From contig JBHHZP010000083.1 in assembly GCA_046758085.1 (NCBI GenBank), positions 1 to 15,808 of the forward strand: a DNA stretch of 15,808 nucleotides, in the 5' to 3' direction. The translations under genes were made by a program, and so were the position numbers. This document shows, one piece after another, positions 7,028 through 15,027 of this stretch (its first letter is position 1; each line of letters begins with the position of its first letter). The notes under the pieces were generated by a model. The model did no database searches. It was not told the DNA's origin and saw nothing but the letters and a program-made list of their open reading frames with translations. Source of the stretch: VRUB01 sp046758085 (GTDB lineage: Bacteria; Pseudomonadota; Gammaproteobacteria; Acidiferrobacterales; SPGG2).

Positions 7028-8755
7028 TTATCCTAACGGGGTAATTTTTCCTGACGGCAGGGTACCGTCCAGCGCTGCAAAGTCGGAGTCGCTCAAGGAC
7101 AGCGAAGGCATGCGTTCTTCAACGCGTACGAATGCAAATCCGCAGTGGCAACGTTCGGCGTCAATGGGCAGTAAGGTCGTGCAGTTGGGACAATCCTTCA
7201 TGTCCGCTTGCTGCGGGATCTCCGCCGAGGTGGCCCCCGTTGGACCTGCGCTGTCTCGCATGCTGACTGGCGCGGTCTCGGGAACGTGTGTCTCGGGCGT
7301 GCTCGCGCCATTGGGCGTCGTATTGTCTTTTGGTGACTCGTCGTGTGCGGCCGTTGGCGCGCGCGCGGTGAGCGTCTCGAGCGCAGCCTGCAGCTCATGT
7401 CGGGCATGGGCGGCGGGTGCCGGGACAGTCGTTTCTGGGGGCTCAGGCGCTTGCGCGGCCGTGCCCGCGGGCTGTGGGTTCGTCTTTTGTGGGTTCACCG
7501 CTAGCGCCTGTGGCGGGCCCTGGGAACGGGCTATATCGGCCGGACATGCTTCGCTCGGACTCGCGCGTAGCGGATCTACGCACGGTTGATAGTCGCGTGG
7601 CGTTGACGTACCGGCCTCGTGTGATTTGGATGTCGAGTGTGTCACCCCGGTCGTTTCCTTCGCCCTGGCCGTTTGCGGTGTTTTGGGGGATGTTGCAAGG
7701 GCAGCGGGATTCGGTTTGTCGGGCGATGGCGCCTCCTCATGCGCGGAATCCACGCCGGCGCGCTGTGGCTGAGGTGATTTTACTTTGGCGGCTGTTTTCG
7801 TCACCTGTGCGGATCTAAGCGCCTGCGCGAGCTTTTGCGCTTGGGCAGCGGCCGCCGCCTTGGCTGCCGCTACCGGGTGCCGCGTTGGAACGGCGGCATT
7901 CGACTGTGCCACCGCGGTCGGATCGGATGGCGCCGGTGCCGGCATATCGTTCTCCGCCGTCGTCCGCGGCCCGAGTTTGTGGCTGGCGTCACCCGTCTTG
8001 GCAGGCGCTGGCATCGGGGATGTGCCCTTTGGCCTGACCGCGGTCTCCTGCGACGGCATCGCTGCGGTTTTCGCGTAGCTGGCACCGTTCACCCGCTCAG
8101 TCGCTGGCGCGTTACTGGGGGTGGGCGCTTGGCGCAGCGCTGTACCGCCCTCGTTGGGGCCGGCCCTTTCGGTGCCGCTTGCGCCGGAAGGGGGAGATGT
8201 GTGCGACGGATTGGCGGTGGGCGGCGGGAGTTTGGGTGCCGCCACTTTGGTGCGACCGGCGTCGCTCGGCGAAACCGCTTTAGGCCGCACCGGGGTTGGG
8301 GCCACAGTGGCAGCCGGTTGGCTCGAGTTTGCGATTCTTGAGGGGTCGCTGGTAGCAGCTCCAACGGGTCGCTGGCCCACTGGTGACGCGGCCGCCCGCG
8401 CTTCCGCGCTGGTCTTCGGCAGATTGTGCGGCACCTCGTCGAGCTTGGCCCGCTGTGCCGCTAGCTCGGCCTTTGCCTTTGCGGCTGCCAGTTTGGCCTG
8501 TTCGGCCTCCCTGATCTTGACGTGGTTTCCGGGCTGGGTGGCAGCAATCCTTGCGGCTTCCCGAGCGGTGCTGGCAGCTTGTTCGGCTCTGGCGGTGAGG
8601 TATTCTTCGTAAAGTTTTTCCTCTTGAACGTTCAGCGCATGTCCGTCGTCGGCGTCAACGGAATCGTCCATCGTCCCGAACAGGTAACCACATGCGCAAC
8701 GAACAGCGTACGCTGCGTTGTCTTTTCCACACTGGGGACAATCTTTGGAGAACAT
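7028..8755 (-). CDS. low-complexity protein with a zinc ribbon at each end
   Basis: This 575-residue protein has no recognised function. The N-terminus has CPQCGKDNAAYAVRCACGY (C6, C9, C20, C22). The C-terminus has CPNCTTLLPIDAERCHCGF (C522, C525, C536, C538). Both follow CxxC-x10-CxC exactly, so they are probably duplicated zinc ribbons. After the first ribbon comes an acidic segment and an Ala/Glu/Lys-rich, likely coiled-coil stretch (about 45-110). About 400 residues of Ala/Pro/Thr/Ser-rich sequence follow, probably disordered. The ATG at 8755 is favoured because it puts the ribbon at the extreme N-terminus; its ribosome site is weak. No signal peptide or membrane helix is visible, so it is probably cytoplasmic. 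Ribbons of this kind bind nucleic acid or protein, but which one cannot be told. Confidence 0.75.
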   Translation of the reverse strand: MFSKDCPQCGKDNAAYAVRCACGYLFGTMDDSVDADDGHALNVQEEKLYEEYLTARAEQAASTAREAARIAATQPGNHVKIREAEQAKLAAAKAKAELAAQRAKLDEVPHNLPKTSAEARAAASPVGQRPVGAATSDPSRIANSSQPAATVAPTPVRPKAVSPSDAGRTKVAAPKLPPPTANPSHTSPPSGASGTERAGPNEGGTALRQAPTPSNAPATERVNGASYAKTAAMPSQETAVRPKGTSPMPAPAKTGDASHKLGPRTTAENDMPAPAPSDPTAVAQSNAAVPTRHPVAAAKAAAAAQAQKLAQALRSAQVTKTAAKVKSPQPQRAGVDSAHEEAPSPDKPNPAALATSPKTPQTARAKETTGVTHSTSKSHEAGTSTPRDYQPCVDPLRASPSEACPADIARSQGPPQALAVNPQKTNPQPAGTAAQAPEPPETTVPAPAAHARHELQAALETLTARAPTAAHDESPKDNTTPNGASTPETHVPETAPVSMRDSAGPTGATSAEIPQQADMKDCPNCTTLLPIDAERCHCGFAFVRVEERMPSLSLSDSDFAALDGTLPSGKITPLG

Positions 8756-9148
8756 GGTTAAGGTACTGCTCGTATGGGGCCCACTTTGGATGCTTGCTTA
8801 CGCGCCTGTTGCTGCCTTGCTCCCCACACGGGAGCAATTAACATGCCAATGCCTGATGCGCGTGGGGCCACGTAGCCAAGGGGTATCCCAGAGGCCTTGG
8901 TCGGCGGCGTTTTACAGGCCGCTTGCGTGCATAAAATAGCCGCAAAGGGTCAGCGGTGGACGCGGATGGTCCAAATTCCGTTGCCGCCGGCTCGCGGCAG
9001 GCCGGCTCCGGGGTGGCGGGATAGGGTTGCGACGCCTTTGATCGCGGGCGGTCGAATATGTGGCGATGGCCGACCACAACGCCGGCCTCCGGGATCCACA
9101 CAGTCCGATGATTCCGCGTTGCCCATGCACCGCGCTACTAGGCCCGCG
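8756..9148. other. 393-base intergenic region between sucB and the zinc-ribbon gene
   Basis: No convincing gene or T-tailed terminator is visible. It holds a perfect hairpin at 8817-8837 and a shorter TGCCGC/GCGGCA stem at 8982-8999 in GC-rich sequence. Notably it does not contain lpd, which often follows sucB. Confidence 0.5.
8817..8837. repeat. perfect 8-bp stem-loop upstream of the zinc-ribbon gene
   Basis: TTGCTCCC (8817-8824) and GGGAGCAA (8830-8837) are exact complements around the loop CACAC. It lies 62 bases upstream of the zinc-ribbon gene start, so it may sit in its leader. There is no T run on either side. Confidence 0.45.
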
Positions 9149-10396
9149 TTACACCTGCAGCAGCAAACGTGCCGGGTCCTCCAGTGCGTCCTTGATGGTC
9201 ACTAGAAACTGGACCGCCTCGCGCCCGTCGATGATGCGGTGATCATAGGTAAGCGCCAGATACATCATTGGGCGGATCCGCACCTCATTGTCCTCCGCGA
9301 TCGGGCGCTGCTGGATCTTATGCATCCCGAGGATGGCGCTTTGCGGCGGGTTGACCAGTGGTGTGGAAAGCAGTGACCCGAATACGCCACCGTTGGTGAC
9401 AGTGAATGTACCGCCCGTCAGCTCTTCCATGGCCAGGTTGCCGTCGCTTGCTTTTGTACCGAACTCGGTGATCTGTGCTTCGATCTGGGCGAAACTCAGG
9501 CGATCGCTGTCGCGCAACACCGGCACAACCAGACCGCGCGACCCAGCCACCGCGATCCCAATGTTGTAATAATCGTGGTAAACGACGTCCTTTCCGTCGA
9601 CCGACGCGTTTACTACCGGAAACTGTTTCAGCGCCTGCACGCTCGCCCTCACGAAGAACGACATGAAGCCCAGCCGGACCCCGTGTTTCTTCTCGAAGCG
9701 CTCGCGGTACTTGAGTCGCAGATCCATCACGGCTTGCATGTTCACCTCGTTAAAGGTGGTCAGCAGGGCTGCCGAGTGTTGTGCTTGCAATAGACGCTCG
9801 GCGATCGTGGCACGAATCCGCGTCATCGGGATCCGTCGCACGCCTCCGCCTTCAATACTAGCGGGTAGCTCCGTCGACGGTACGGGAGCGGGGGCCAGCG
9901 CCGCTTCGGCGGATGCCGTCGGTTGTGATATGGGTGCCTGCGCCTGGCGTTGGCGCAGATAGTTCAGTACATCTTCTTTGAGCAGGCGCCCGCCTTTGCC
10001 GGTAGCGGGGATCTGGTTCGCCTCAAGGTCGTGCTCTACGAGTAAGCGGCGCACCGCCGGGCTCAGGATGGCTTCGGTCTCGCGACTGGGCGCCGTGTCG
10101 GCCGGGCGCTGCAACTCGGCCGCCCGCGAGTCCGGTGTCGGCGCCAGATCGATAGGTGCCTCGGTTTCTATGATCGCGATAGGCTCATTACTGCCGATGA
10201 CATCACCATCGCGTTTCAGTACTTGCTGCAAAACCCCGGCTTGCGGGGCCGGCACCTCGAGCACAACCTTCTCGGTTTCGATGTCTACGAGATTCTCATC
10301 ACGTGTGACGCTTTCCCCGGTCTGCTTGTGCCAGCTGAGTAAAGTGGCTTCGCTGACGGACTCCGGGAGCGTGGGGGACTTTACTTCAATGCGCAT
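9149..10396 (-). CDS. sucB: 2-oxoglutarate dehydrogenase E2, dihydrolipoyllysine succinyltransferase
   Basis: This is the E2 core of the 2-oxoglutarate dehydrogenase complex, which transfers succinyl from lipoate to CoA. At 415 residues it is of normal length. The lipoyl domain (1-78) carries the lipoylated lysine K43 in DIETEKVVLEV. The peripheral-subunit-binding domain is at about 109-146 (SPAVRRLLVEHDL...GRLLKEDVL). The Ala/Pro linker (150-182) leads to the catalytic domain, which ends in the active-site motif DHRIIDG (385-391; H386, D390). The gene follows sucA on the same strand after 144 bases and is probably co-transcribed. The ribosome site at ATG 10396 is weak. No E3 gene follows, so E3 must be encoded elsewhere. 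Confidence 0.97.
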   Translation of the reverse strand: MRIEVKSPTLPESVSEATLLSWHKQTGESVTRDENLVDIETEKVVLEVPAPQAGVLQQVLKRDGDVIGSNEPIAIIETEAPIDLAPTPDSRAAELQRPADTAPSRETEAILSPAVRRLLVEHDLEANQIPATGKGGRLLKEDVLNYLRQRQAQAPISQPTASAEAALAPAPVPSTELPASIEGGGVRRIPMTRIRATIAERLLQAQHSAALLTTFNEVNMQAVMDLRLKYRERFEKKHGVRLGFMSFFVRASVQALKQFPVVNASVDGKDVVYHDYYNIGIAVAGSRGLVVPVLRDSDRLSFAQIEAQITEFGTKASDGNLAMEELTGGTFTVTNGGVFGSLLSTPLVNPPQSAILGMHKIQQRPIAEDNEVRIRPMMYLALTYDHRIIDGREAVQFLVTIKDALEDPARLLLQV

Positions 10397-10540
10397 TTGT
10401 TGTGCTTATCAGTGATAGCTGAGTAGAAAGTTTATTGGTATTTGTCGGCAGAAACTACTGCCCGGTGGCTCGATTCGCTGCCCGCGGCGCCACACTTGCT
10501 CGTGTCATTGCCGTGCTCACTGCCTGTCCGGGCGCAGTCT

Positions 10541-13429
10541 TTAGGCTGGCCGCTTGAGTTTTACCGCGACGTTCAACGCGTCATTCACCAGCGCCATTTG
10601 TTGGGCGACATGCACGCTGAAGTAGCCGGCGGCGGGTGATGCAGAGGCCGGTCGGCCGGCGTAGCTCAGGGCCTGCCCAGAGAGCATGCACGCTCGCAAG
10701 TGATGTTGTATCTGGTACCAGGCGCCCTGGTTCTGCGGCTCTTCCTGGCACCACACTATCTCCGTGGCCTGCCGGTAGCCTCCGAGCTTTTCGGCGAGCA
10801 GGTCGCGCGGAAACGGGTGCAGCTGCTCGATGCGGATGACCGCGATCTGGCCGAGCTCACGTGAACGACGGGCTTGCAACAAGTCGTAGTACACCTTCCC
10901 GCTGCAGAGCACTACGCGCTTGACTGCCTTTGCGCTCAGCGGATCAATCTCGCCAATCACTGGCTGGAAGACTCCGCTTGAGAGCTCCTCGAGCCGCGAG
11001 GTCGACAGCTTGTGCCGCAACAGGCTCTTTGGTGTCATCACAACGAGCGGACGGCGCAAAGGACGCAACATTTGCCGGCGTAACATGTGAAACATCTGCG
11101 CCGGTGTGGTGGGCACACACACCTGGATGTTGTGCTCGGCGCAAAGCTGCATGAAACGCTCGAGCCTAGCCGAGGAGTGCTCGGGCCCTTGGCCCTCGTA
11201 GCCGTGCGGCAAGAACAGTGTGAGCCCGCAGCGCCGCCCCCACTTGGCGTCACCGCTACTGATGAACTGATCAATCACCACTTGGGCCCCGTTGGCGAAG
11301 TCGCCGAACTGGGCTTCCCAAATTACCAGGGTCCCCGGCTCCGCCGTACTGAAGCCGTACTCGAATCCGAGCACCGCCTCCTCGGACAGCAGCGAATCTA
11401 TTACCAGAAAGTTAGCGCGGCCGTCGCTGATGCCGCGAAGCGGGACATGGCTGCTGCCATCTTTCTGGTTATGCAACACTGCGTGTCGATGGAAGAACGT
11501 ACCTCTTGCAGAGTCCTGCCCCGATAGCCTGATCGAGTAGCCGTCGCGAATCAAGGTTGCGTAGGCCATGGTCTCGGCGAAGCCCCAGTCGATGGGGTAA
11601 GCACCGGCAGCCATCTTGCCCCGGTCTTGCACGATTTTTTCCACCCGTGGATGTAACTCAAAACCTTCCGGTATCTGATTTAACCTTGCCGCGATCTCGC
11701 GCAACGCCTCAGTCGTTACTGCCGTTTCGACAGGAAAGGTCCAAGGAGTATCCCGATAGCGGGCCCAGTCCACTGCATACTTGTTATGCGTGCCCGTGAT
11801 AGTTTCGCGCGCGACGAGCCGACCCTGGTCCAGTGCATCGCGATAATCGCTTGCCAGCTTCGCTGTCTGCTCTTGCGTGATGATCCCTTCTTCGATGAGA
11901 TGATCTGCGTAGATCTTGCGCGTGGTCGGATGGACCTTGATCTTCTTGTACATCATCGGCTGAGTAGCAGCGGGCTCGTCAGCCTCGTTGTGCCCGAGAC
12001 GGCGGTAACAAACAAGGTCTATAAGTACGTCCTTTTTGAACCTCATGCGAAAGTCGAGCGCCAACTGAGTAACGAATACGACCGCTTCCGGATCATCGCC
12101 ATTGACGTGAAATATGGGCGCCTGCACCATCTTGGCCACCTCTGTACAGTAGAGGGTGGAGCGCGTATCCAGCGGATTGCTGGTGGTGAATCCGATCTGA
12201 TTATTGACCACTATATGCACGGTGCCGCCGGTGCGAAAGCCCCGTGCCTGGGACATGTTGAACGTTTCCATGATTACGCCTTGGCCCGCGAACGCCGCAT
12301 CGCCGTGAATGAGCACGGCCAGGACCTGATCGCCTACACGGTCGCCGCGACGTTCCTGTCGAGCCCGCACCGAACCTTCTACGACCGGGTCAACGGCTTC
12401 CAGATGCGAGGGATTAAACGCCAGCGCCAGATGCACCGGGCCACCCGGCGTATTGATATCGGACGAGAACCCTTGATGGTATTTGACATCACCTGAACCG
12501 TCGCTGCTGTCCGAGTCGTGCTTGCCTTCGAACTCGGAAAACAGATCCTTGGGCGACTTTCCAAGGATGTTGACCAGCACATTAAGGCGTCCGCGATGGG
12601 CCATGCCGAGAACGAGCTCTTCTATCTTTCTGCTACCGGCGCGTTGTATCAGCTCGTCCAAAAGCGGGATAAGGCTCTCGGCGCCCTCCAAGGAGAAACG
12701 TTTTTGTCCGACGTACTTCGCGTGCAGATATTTCTCGAGACTCTCCGCCGCGGTAACGCGTTCGAGGATTCGTCGGCGTGCCTCGGCAGAGAACTGCGGC
12801 TTACCGATGTCTCGCTCAAGGCGCTCCTGGATCCAGCGCTTTTGCGCCGTGTCAGTTATGTACATGTACTCCATACCGATATGCCCGCAGTAGATCGCCC
12901 GCGCGTGCTCAATGATCGTTCTCAGCGGAAGTCGATTCGCTGTTGCCAACGATAGCGAACCGGCCTGTTGGTGGCGCAGACCGGCAGCGCGGGCGTCCGT
13001 GTAAAACACGGTATCCATGTCGCCTTCACTCAAGTTATGAAATTCCGGGTCAAGATCCGGAACTGCGGGACGCGGTCGAAGTCGTAACGGGTCAATGTCG
13101 GCTTGCTGGTGGCCGCGAACGCGGTACACGTTAATGAGGCGTAAGACCGCCGCTTGCTTCAAGGTGTCGCGCGTGAGCGCAACGGAAGAGACCTTTGGCG
13201 CAGCAGGCGGCACGCGCCCAGGCGTCCGCATCGCTGCGGCTTCCCGTTCCTGGGCGAGCGGGATGCCATCCTGGATGTCACTAAAGTACGCGCGCCAACG
13301 GTCACTAACCGACTCGGGATTTTTCAGGTAGCGCGCATAGAGCTCTTCAACGTAATAAGCGTTCTCGCTAAACAAATATGAGCGGTCGTCTGGGTCGTCT
13401 TGCCCGGAAAAAGAACGTATTTCACTCAT
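10541..13429 (-). CDS. sucA: 2-oxoglutarate dehydrogenase E1
   Basis: This is the thiamine-diphosphate-dependent E1, which decarboxylates 2-oxoglutarate and succinylates the E2 lipoyl group. At 962 residues it is slightly longer than the usual 930-945. The N-terminus has the typical ENAYYVEELYARYLKNPESV segment. Characteristic sites follow in order: GMAHRGRLNVL (275-285), YHQGFSSDI (317-325), HGDAAFAGQG (375-384) with VNNQIGFTT (408-416) forming the ThDP/Mg site, LGHNEADEP (478-486), and PHGYEGQGPEHSSARLERF (741-759). The ATG at 13429 begins MSEIRSFSGQ; AGGG lies 14 bases upstream, rather far for a ribosome site. It is first of a sucA-sucB pair. Confidence 0.97.
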   Translation of the reverse strand: MSEIRSFSGQDDPDDRSYLFSENAYYVEELYARYLKNPESVSDRWRAYFSDIQDGIPLAQEREAAAMRTPGRVPPAAPKVSSVALTRDTLKQAAVLRLINVYRVRGHQQADIDPLRLRPRPAVPDLDPEFHNLSEGDMDTVFYTDARAAGLRHQQAGSLSLATANRLPLRTIIEHARAIYCGHIGMEYMYITDTAQKRWIQERLERDIGKPQFSAEARRRILERVTAAESLEKYLHAKYVGQKRFSLEGAESLIPLLDELIQRAGSRKIEELVLGMAHRGRLNVLVNILGKSPKDLFSEFEGKHDSDSSDGSGDVKYHQGFSSDINTPGGPVHLALAFNPSHLEAVDPVVEGSVRARQERRGDRVGDQVLAVLIHGDAAFAGQGVIMETFNMSQARGFRTGGTVHIVVNNQIGFTTSNPLDTRSTLYCTEVAKMVQAPIFHVNGDDPEAVVFVTQLALDFRMRFKKDVLIDLVCYRRLGHNEADEPAATQPMMYKKIKVHPTTRKIYADHLIEEGIITQEQTAKLASDYRDALDQGRLVARETITGTHNKYAVDWARYRDTPWTFPVETAVTTEALREIAARLNQIPEGFELHPRVEKIVQDRGKMAAGAYPIDWGFAETMAYATLIRDGYSIRLSGQDSARGTFFHRHAVLHNQKDGSSHVPLRGISDGRANFLVIDSLLSEEAVLGFEYGFSTAEPGTLVIWEAQFGDFANGAQVVIDQFISSGDAKWGRRCGLTLFLPHGYEGQGPEHSSARLERFMQLCAEHNIQVCVPTTPAQMFHMLRRQMLRPLRRPLVVMTPKSLLRHKLSTSRLEELSSGVFQPVIGEIDPLSAKAVKRVVLCSGKVYYDLLQARRSRELGQIAVIRIEQLHPFPRDLLAEKLGGYRQATEIVWCQEEPQNQGAWYQIQHHLRACMLSGQALSYAGRPASASPAAGYFSVHVAQQMALVNDALNVAVKLKRPA

Positions 13430-13779
13430 TTTTGTAGGCTACGCCCTTTAAAAACAGGTTTCAACTTCGTATGCGGCCGCGCTGCTCTCGCGCCCGGTCC
13501 ATTTAACCAAGCAACAGAGCGATCCGGCAACAGTCATTCGTCATGGGCGCATTATTGAGCCGAGCCCACTTTGGGTTCGGCTCAGCAAGTCGGACATGCT
13601 GCACAACCCTTGGGTTCCATCTGCGAGGCCTGCGTGGGCGCGCAGTGCGTGCGAATCCATATCTGGGATGTTCGTACCTTCTAAAGTGGCACGGCGAGTA
13701 CGGATTTGTCAGCATCCACCGCCAATGGTGGTGCCCCGGCGGTTGCATCTCGCGCTTGTGCGCTACGCGTGCGCCCCAC
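13430..13779. other. 350-base region upstream of sucA with a strong stem-loop
   Basis: No gene is visible between the DUF7931-like gene and sucA, both on the minus strand. The sucA promoter should be here. TTGAAA-like and TTTAAA-like strings lie at about 13446-13466 (minus strand), but I could not assign a convincing -35/-10 pair. The main structure is the hairpin at 13556-13584. Confidence 0.5.
13556..13584. repeat. 12-bp stem-loop between the DUF7931-like gene and sucA
   Basis: TGAGCCGAGCCC (13556-13567) pairs with GGGTTCGGCTCA (13573-13584) around ACTTT. All 12 positions pair in RNA, with one G-U. No T run follows on either strand. It could protect the 3' end of the upstream mRNA or act in the sucA leader. 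Confidence 0.6.
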
Positions 13780-14292
13780 TCAAAGGCCTAATGGAAGAAT
13801 GTCTGGTATCACCAGACTACGCTCCCACATGCGCTCATGGCGGAGCGCGAGTTGCCGTGCCTCGCGCGGGAAGCTGAAAGCCACGCGGTAGTCGTGCTTG
13901 TCCACATGCGGTTGATGCAGGTAGGCAGTGTCATCGACAACGAGAAACATCTCCTGCAGGCCGGTGTCGTCCTGATTAAGACGCCGCATTCTGATAAAGT
14001 CAGTGAAGCGACGACATAGCTCGACTACACGGCTGTTGTGATGGAGTGAATGATCTACGTCTTCGACCAGGAAATGGGCAATGTTGTTTCGGTGAGCCGC
14101 TGCGAAGCTGGCGAGCGTGCCCCCAGCGTGCGCGGTATTGAAGAAGTCGCCATACAGTGTTGGCGCGAAGACAAGGATCTTACGGCGTGCACGTTCCAGC
14201 AAATTACCCGCTAGCTTCCGGGCTTCCTCACGGCTTTGCACGTGTAGGCGTTCGGAGCGTTCACTGGCGGACGAACCGGCGTTATGTTCCAT
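13780..14292 (-). CDS. DUF7931-like protein (PLD-like fold suspected)
   Basis: This 170-residue protein of unknown function has no signal peptide or membrane helix. From residue about 38 the pattern is RRKILVFAPTLYGDFFNT, then HNNIAHFL-type strand and helix, VVELCRRFTDFIRMR, FLVVDDTAYLHQP and a final RMWERSL. This matches what I remember of the domain called DUF7931, found at the C-terminus of some Pseudomonas GNAT acetyltransferases and thought to have a phospholipase-D-like fold without the HKD catalytic motif. I see no HKD here. The GNAT partner domain is absent, so this is a stand-alone form. It is divergent from the membrane-protein gene across 107 bases that hold a perfect inverted repeat. 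The ATG at 14292 has AAGG very close, so the start is less sure. Confidence 0.7.
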   Translation of the reverse strand: MEHNAGSSASERSERLHVQSREEARKLAGNLLERARRKILVFAPTLYGDFFNTAHAGGTLASFAAAHRNNIAHFLVEDVDHSLHHNSRVVELCRRFTDFIRMRRLNQDDTGLQEMFLVVDDTAYLHQPHVDKHDYRVAFSFPREARQLALRHERMWERSLVIPDILPLGL

Positions 14293-14336
14293 ACCTTATC
14301 TTACCGTGCGAACGCTATCCCCAGTACAAAAGCGTG

Positions 14337-14367
14337 GCTATACTTAGTCTGCATTAATAAGTATAGC
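14337..14367. promoter_or_regulatory. perfect 10-bp inverted repeat in divergent promoter region
   Basis: GCTATACTTA (14337-14346) and TAAGTATAGC (14358-14367) are exact reverse complements separated by 11 bases, so arm centres are 21 bp apart, two helical turns. The site lies 44 bases from the DUF7931-like start and 35 from the membrane-protein ATG. Each arm contains TATACT, close to a -10 box, one facing each gene. A dimeric operator or a symmetric promoter pair are both possible. Confidence 0.5.
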
Positions 14368-14402
14368 GTAAGTTTCCTGCTAACAACTCGGAGACAAGGG
14401 TG

Positions 14403-14963
14403 ATGAAGGTGCATGTCCGATTGAACCTTTATATTGTCACAGCTCTGTTCCTGTTATGGGGAGTGGCCCTGTTTATGGGGCCTGAGGAAATTCAGCCGCT
14501 TCTTAGTAAAGGACCGTATGATCCCGCCGTGACCGGGATGCTCGGCGCCTCGTTGTTCGCATTCGCCTTGCTCTTCTTGATGGCGGCCTTGAATCCGACT
14601 AAAGCCCTAATTCATGTGTCCGTGATCGCCTTAGGATTGCTCAGTCTGGTCGCGTTTTTTCAAATGTTTATCAGCTCGGGAATGCCGCAAAACCCGGCCA
14701 CATTTTTCAGCCTGCTGATCAACTTGTCGATCGGCTTGATACTGTTTTTCTCTGTCCTGCAATTATCCACTCCTTCGCCGACCGGCACGCGAGCGATAGG
14801 CCGCAGCCGCGTGCAGACAAGGCGCAAGGCGCAGGCGAGCCGCCGTACGAAGGCAAGAAAAACCTCACGTCCGGCGGGCAGAGCAGCGGGAAGGAAGAAG
14901 GTCGCAAAAAAGACATCGAGAAAGACGAAAAGAAAGGCGGACACACGGCGCAAGCGGCGCTAG
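14403..14963 (+). CDS. four-helix membrane protein with histone-H1-like basic tail
   Basis: This is a protein of about 187 residues of unrecognised family. Four hydrophobic segments are visible, at about 9-27, 44-64, 69-91 and 98-121 (numbered from the GTG at 14400). The remainder, 131-187, is extremely basic: 28 of 57 residues are Arg or Lys, with one acidic residue and only A, S, T, G, P, V, I, Q otherwise (for example GRKKVAKKTSRKTKRKA). This is typical of bacterial H1-like DNA-binding tails. With four helices the N- and C-termini are on the same side, and the basic tail should be cytoplasmic by the positive-inside rule, free to touch DNA, RNA or acidic lipid. GGAG (14390-14393) lies nine bases before ATG 14403; GTG at 14400 is an alternative start. 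Confidence 0.8.
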   Translation: MKVHVRLNLYIVTALFLLWGVALFMGPEEIQPLLSKGPYDPAVTGMLGASLFAFALLFLMAALNPTKALIHVSVIALGLLSLVAFFQMFISSGMPQNPATFFSLLINLSIGLILFFSVLQLSTPSPTGTRAIGRSRVQTRRKAQASRRTKARKTSRPAGRAAGRKKVAKKTSRKTKRKADTRRKRR

Positions 14964-15027
14964 CCCGGAGCTGAAACGGATTTTTACCGCACGGCACCGA
15001 GCACAAGCCTCCCAGGGGCGCACGACT

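Noticed and set aside
7835..8341. 168-codon open frame on the plus strand inside the zinc-ribbon gene
   Set aside because: It is antisense to a low-complexity GC-rich gene; the product is Arg/Gly-rich and has no recognisable domain.
11786..12496. 236-codon open frame on the plus strand inside sucA
   Set aside because: It is antisense to the highly conserved E1 gene and encodes nothing recognisable.
13446..13466. TTGAAA with a TAGCCT 17 bases on as a sucA promoter
   Set aside because: The -10 match is poor and the transcript would start almost at the ATG.
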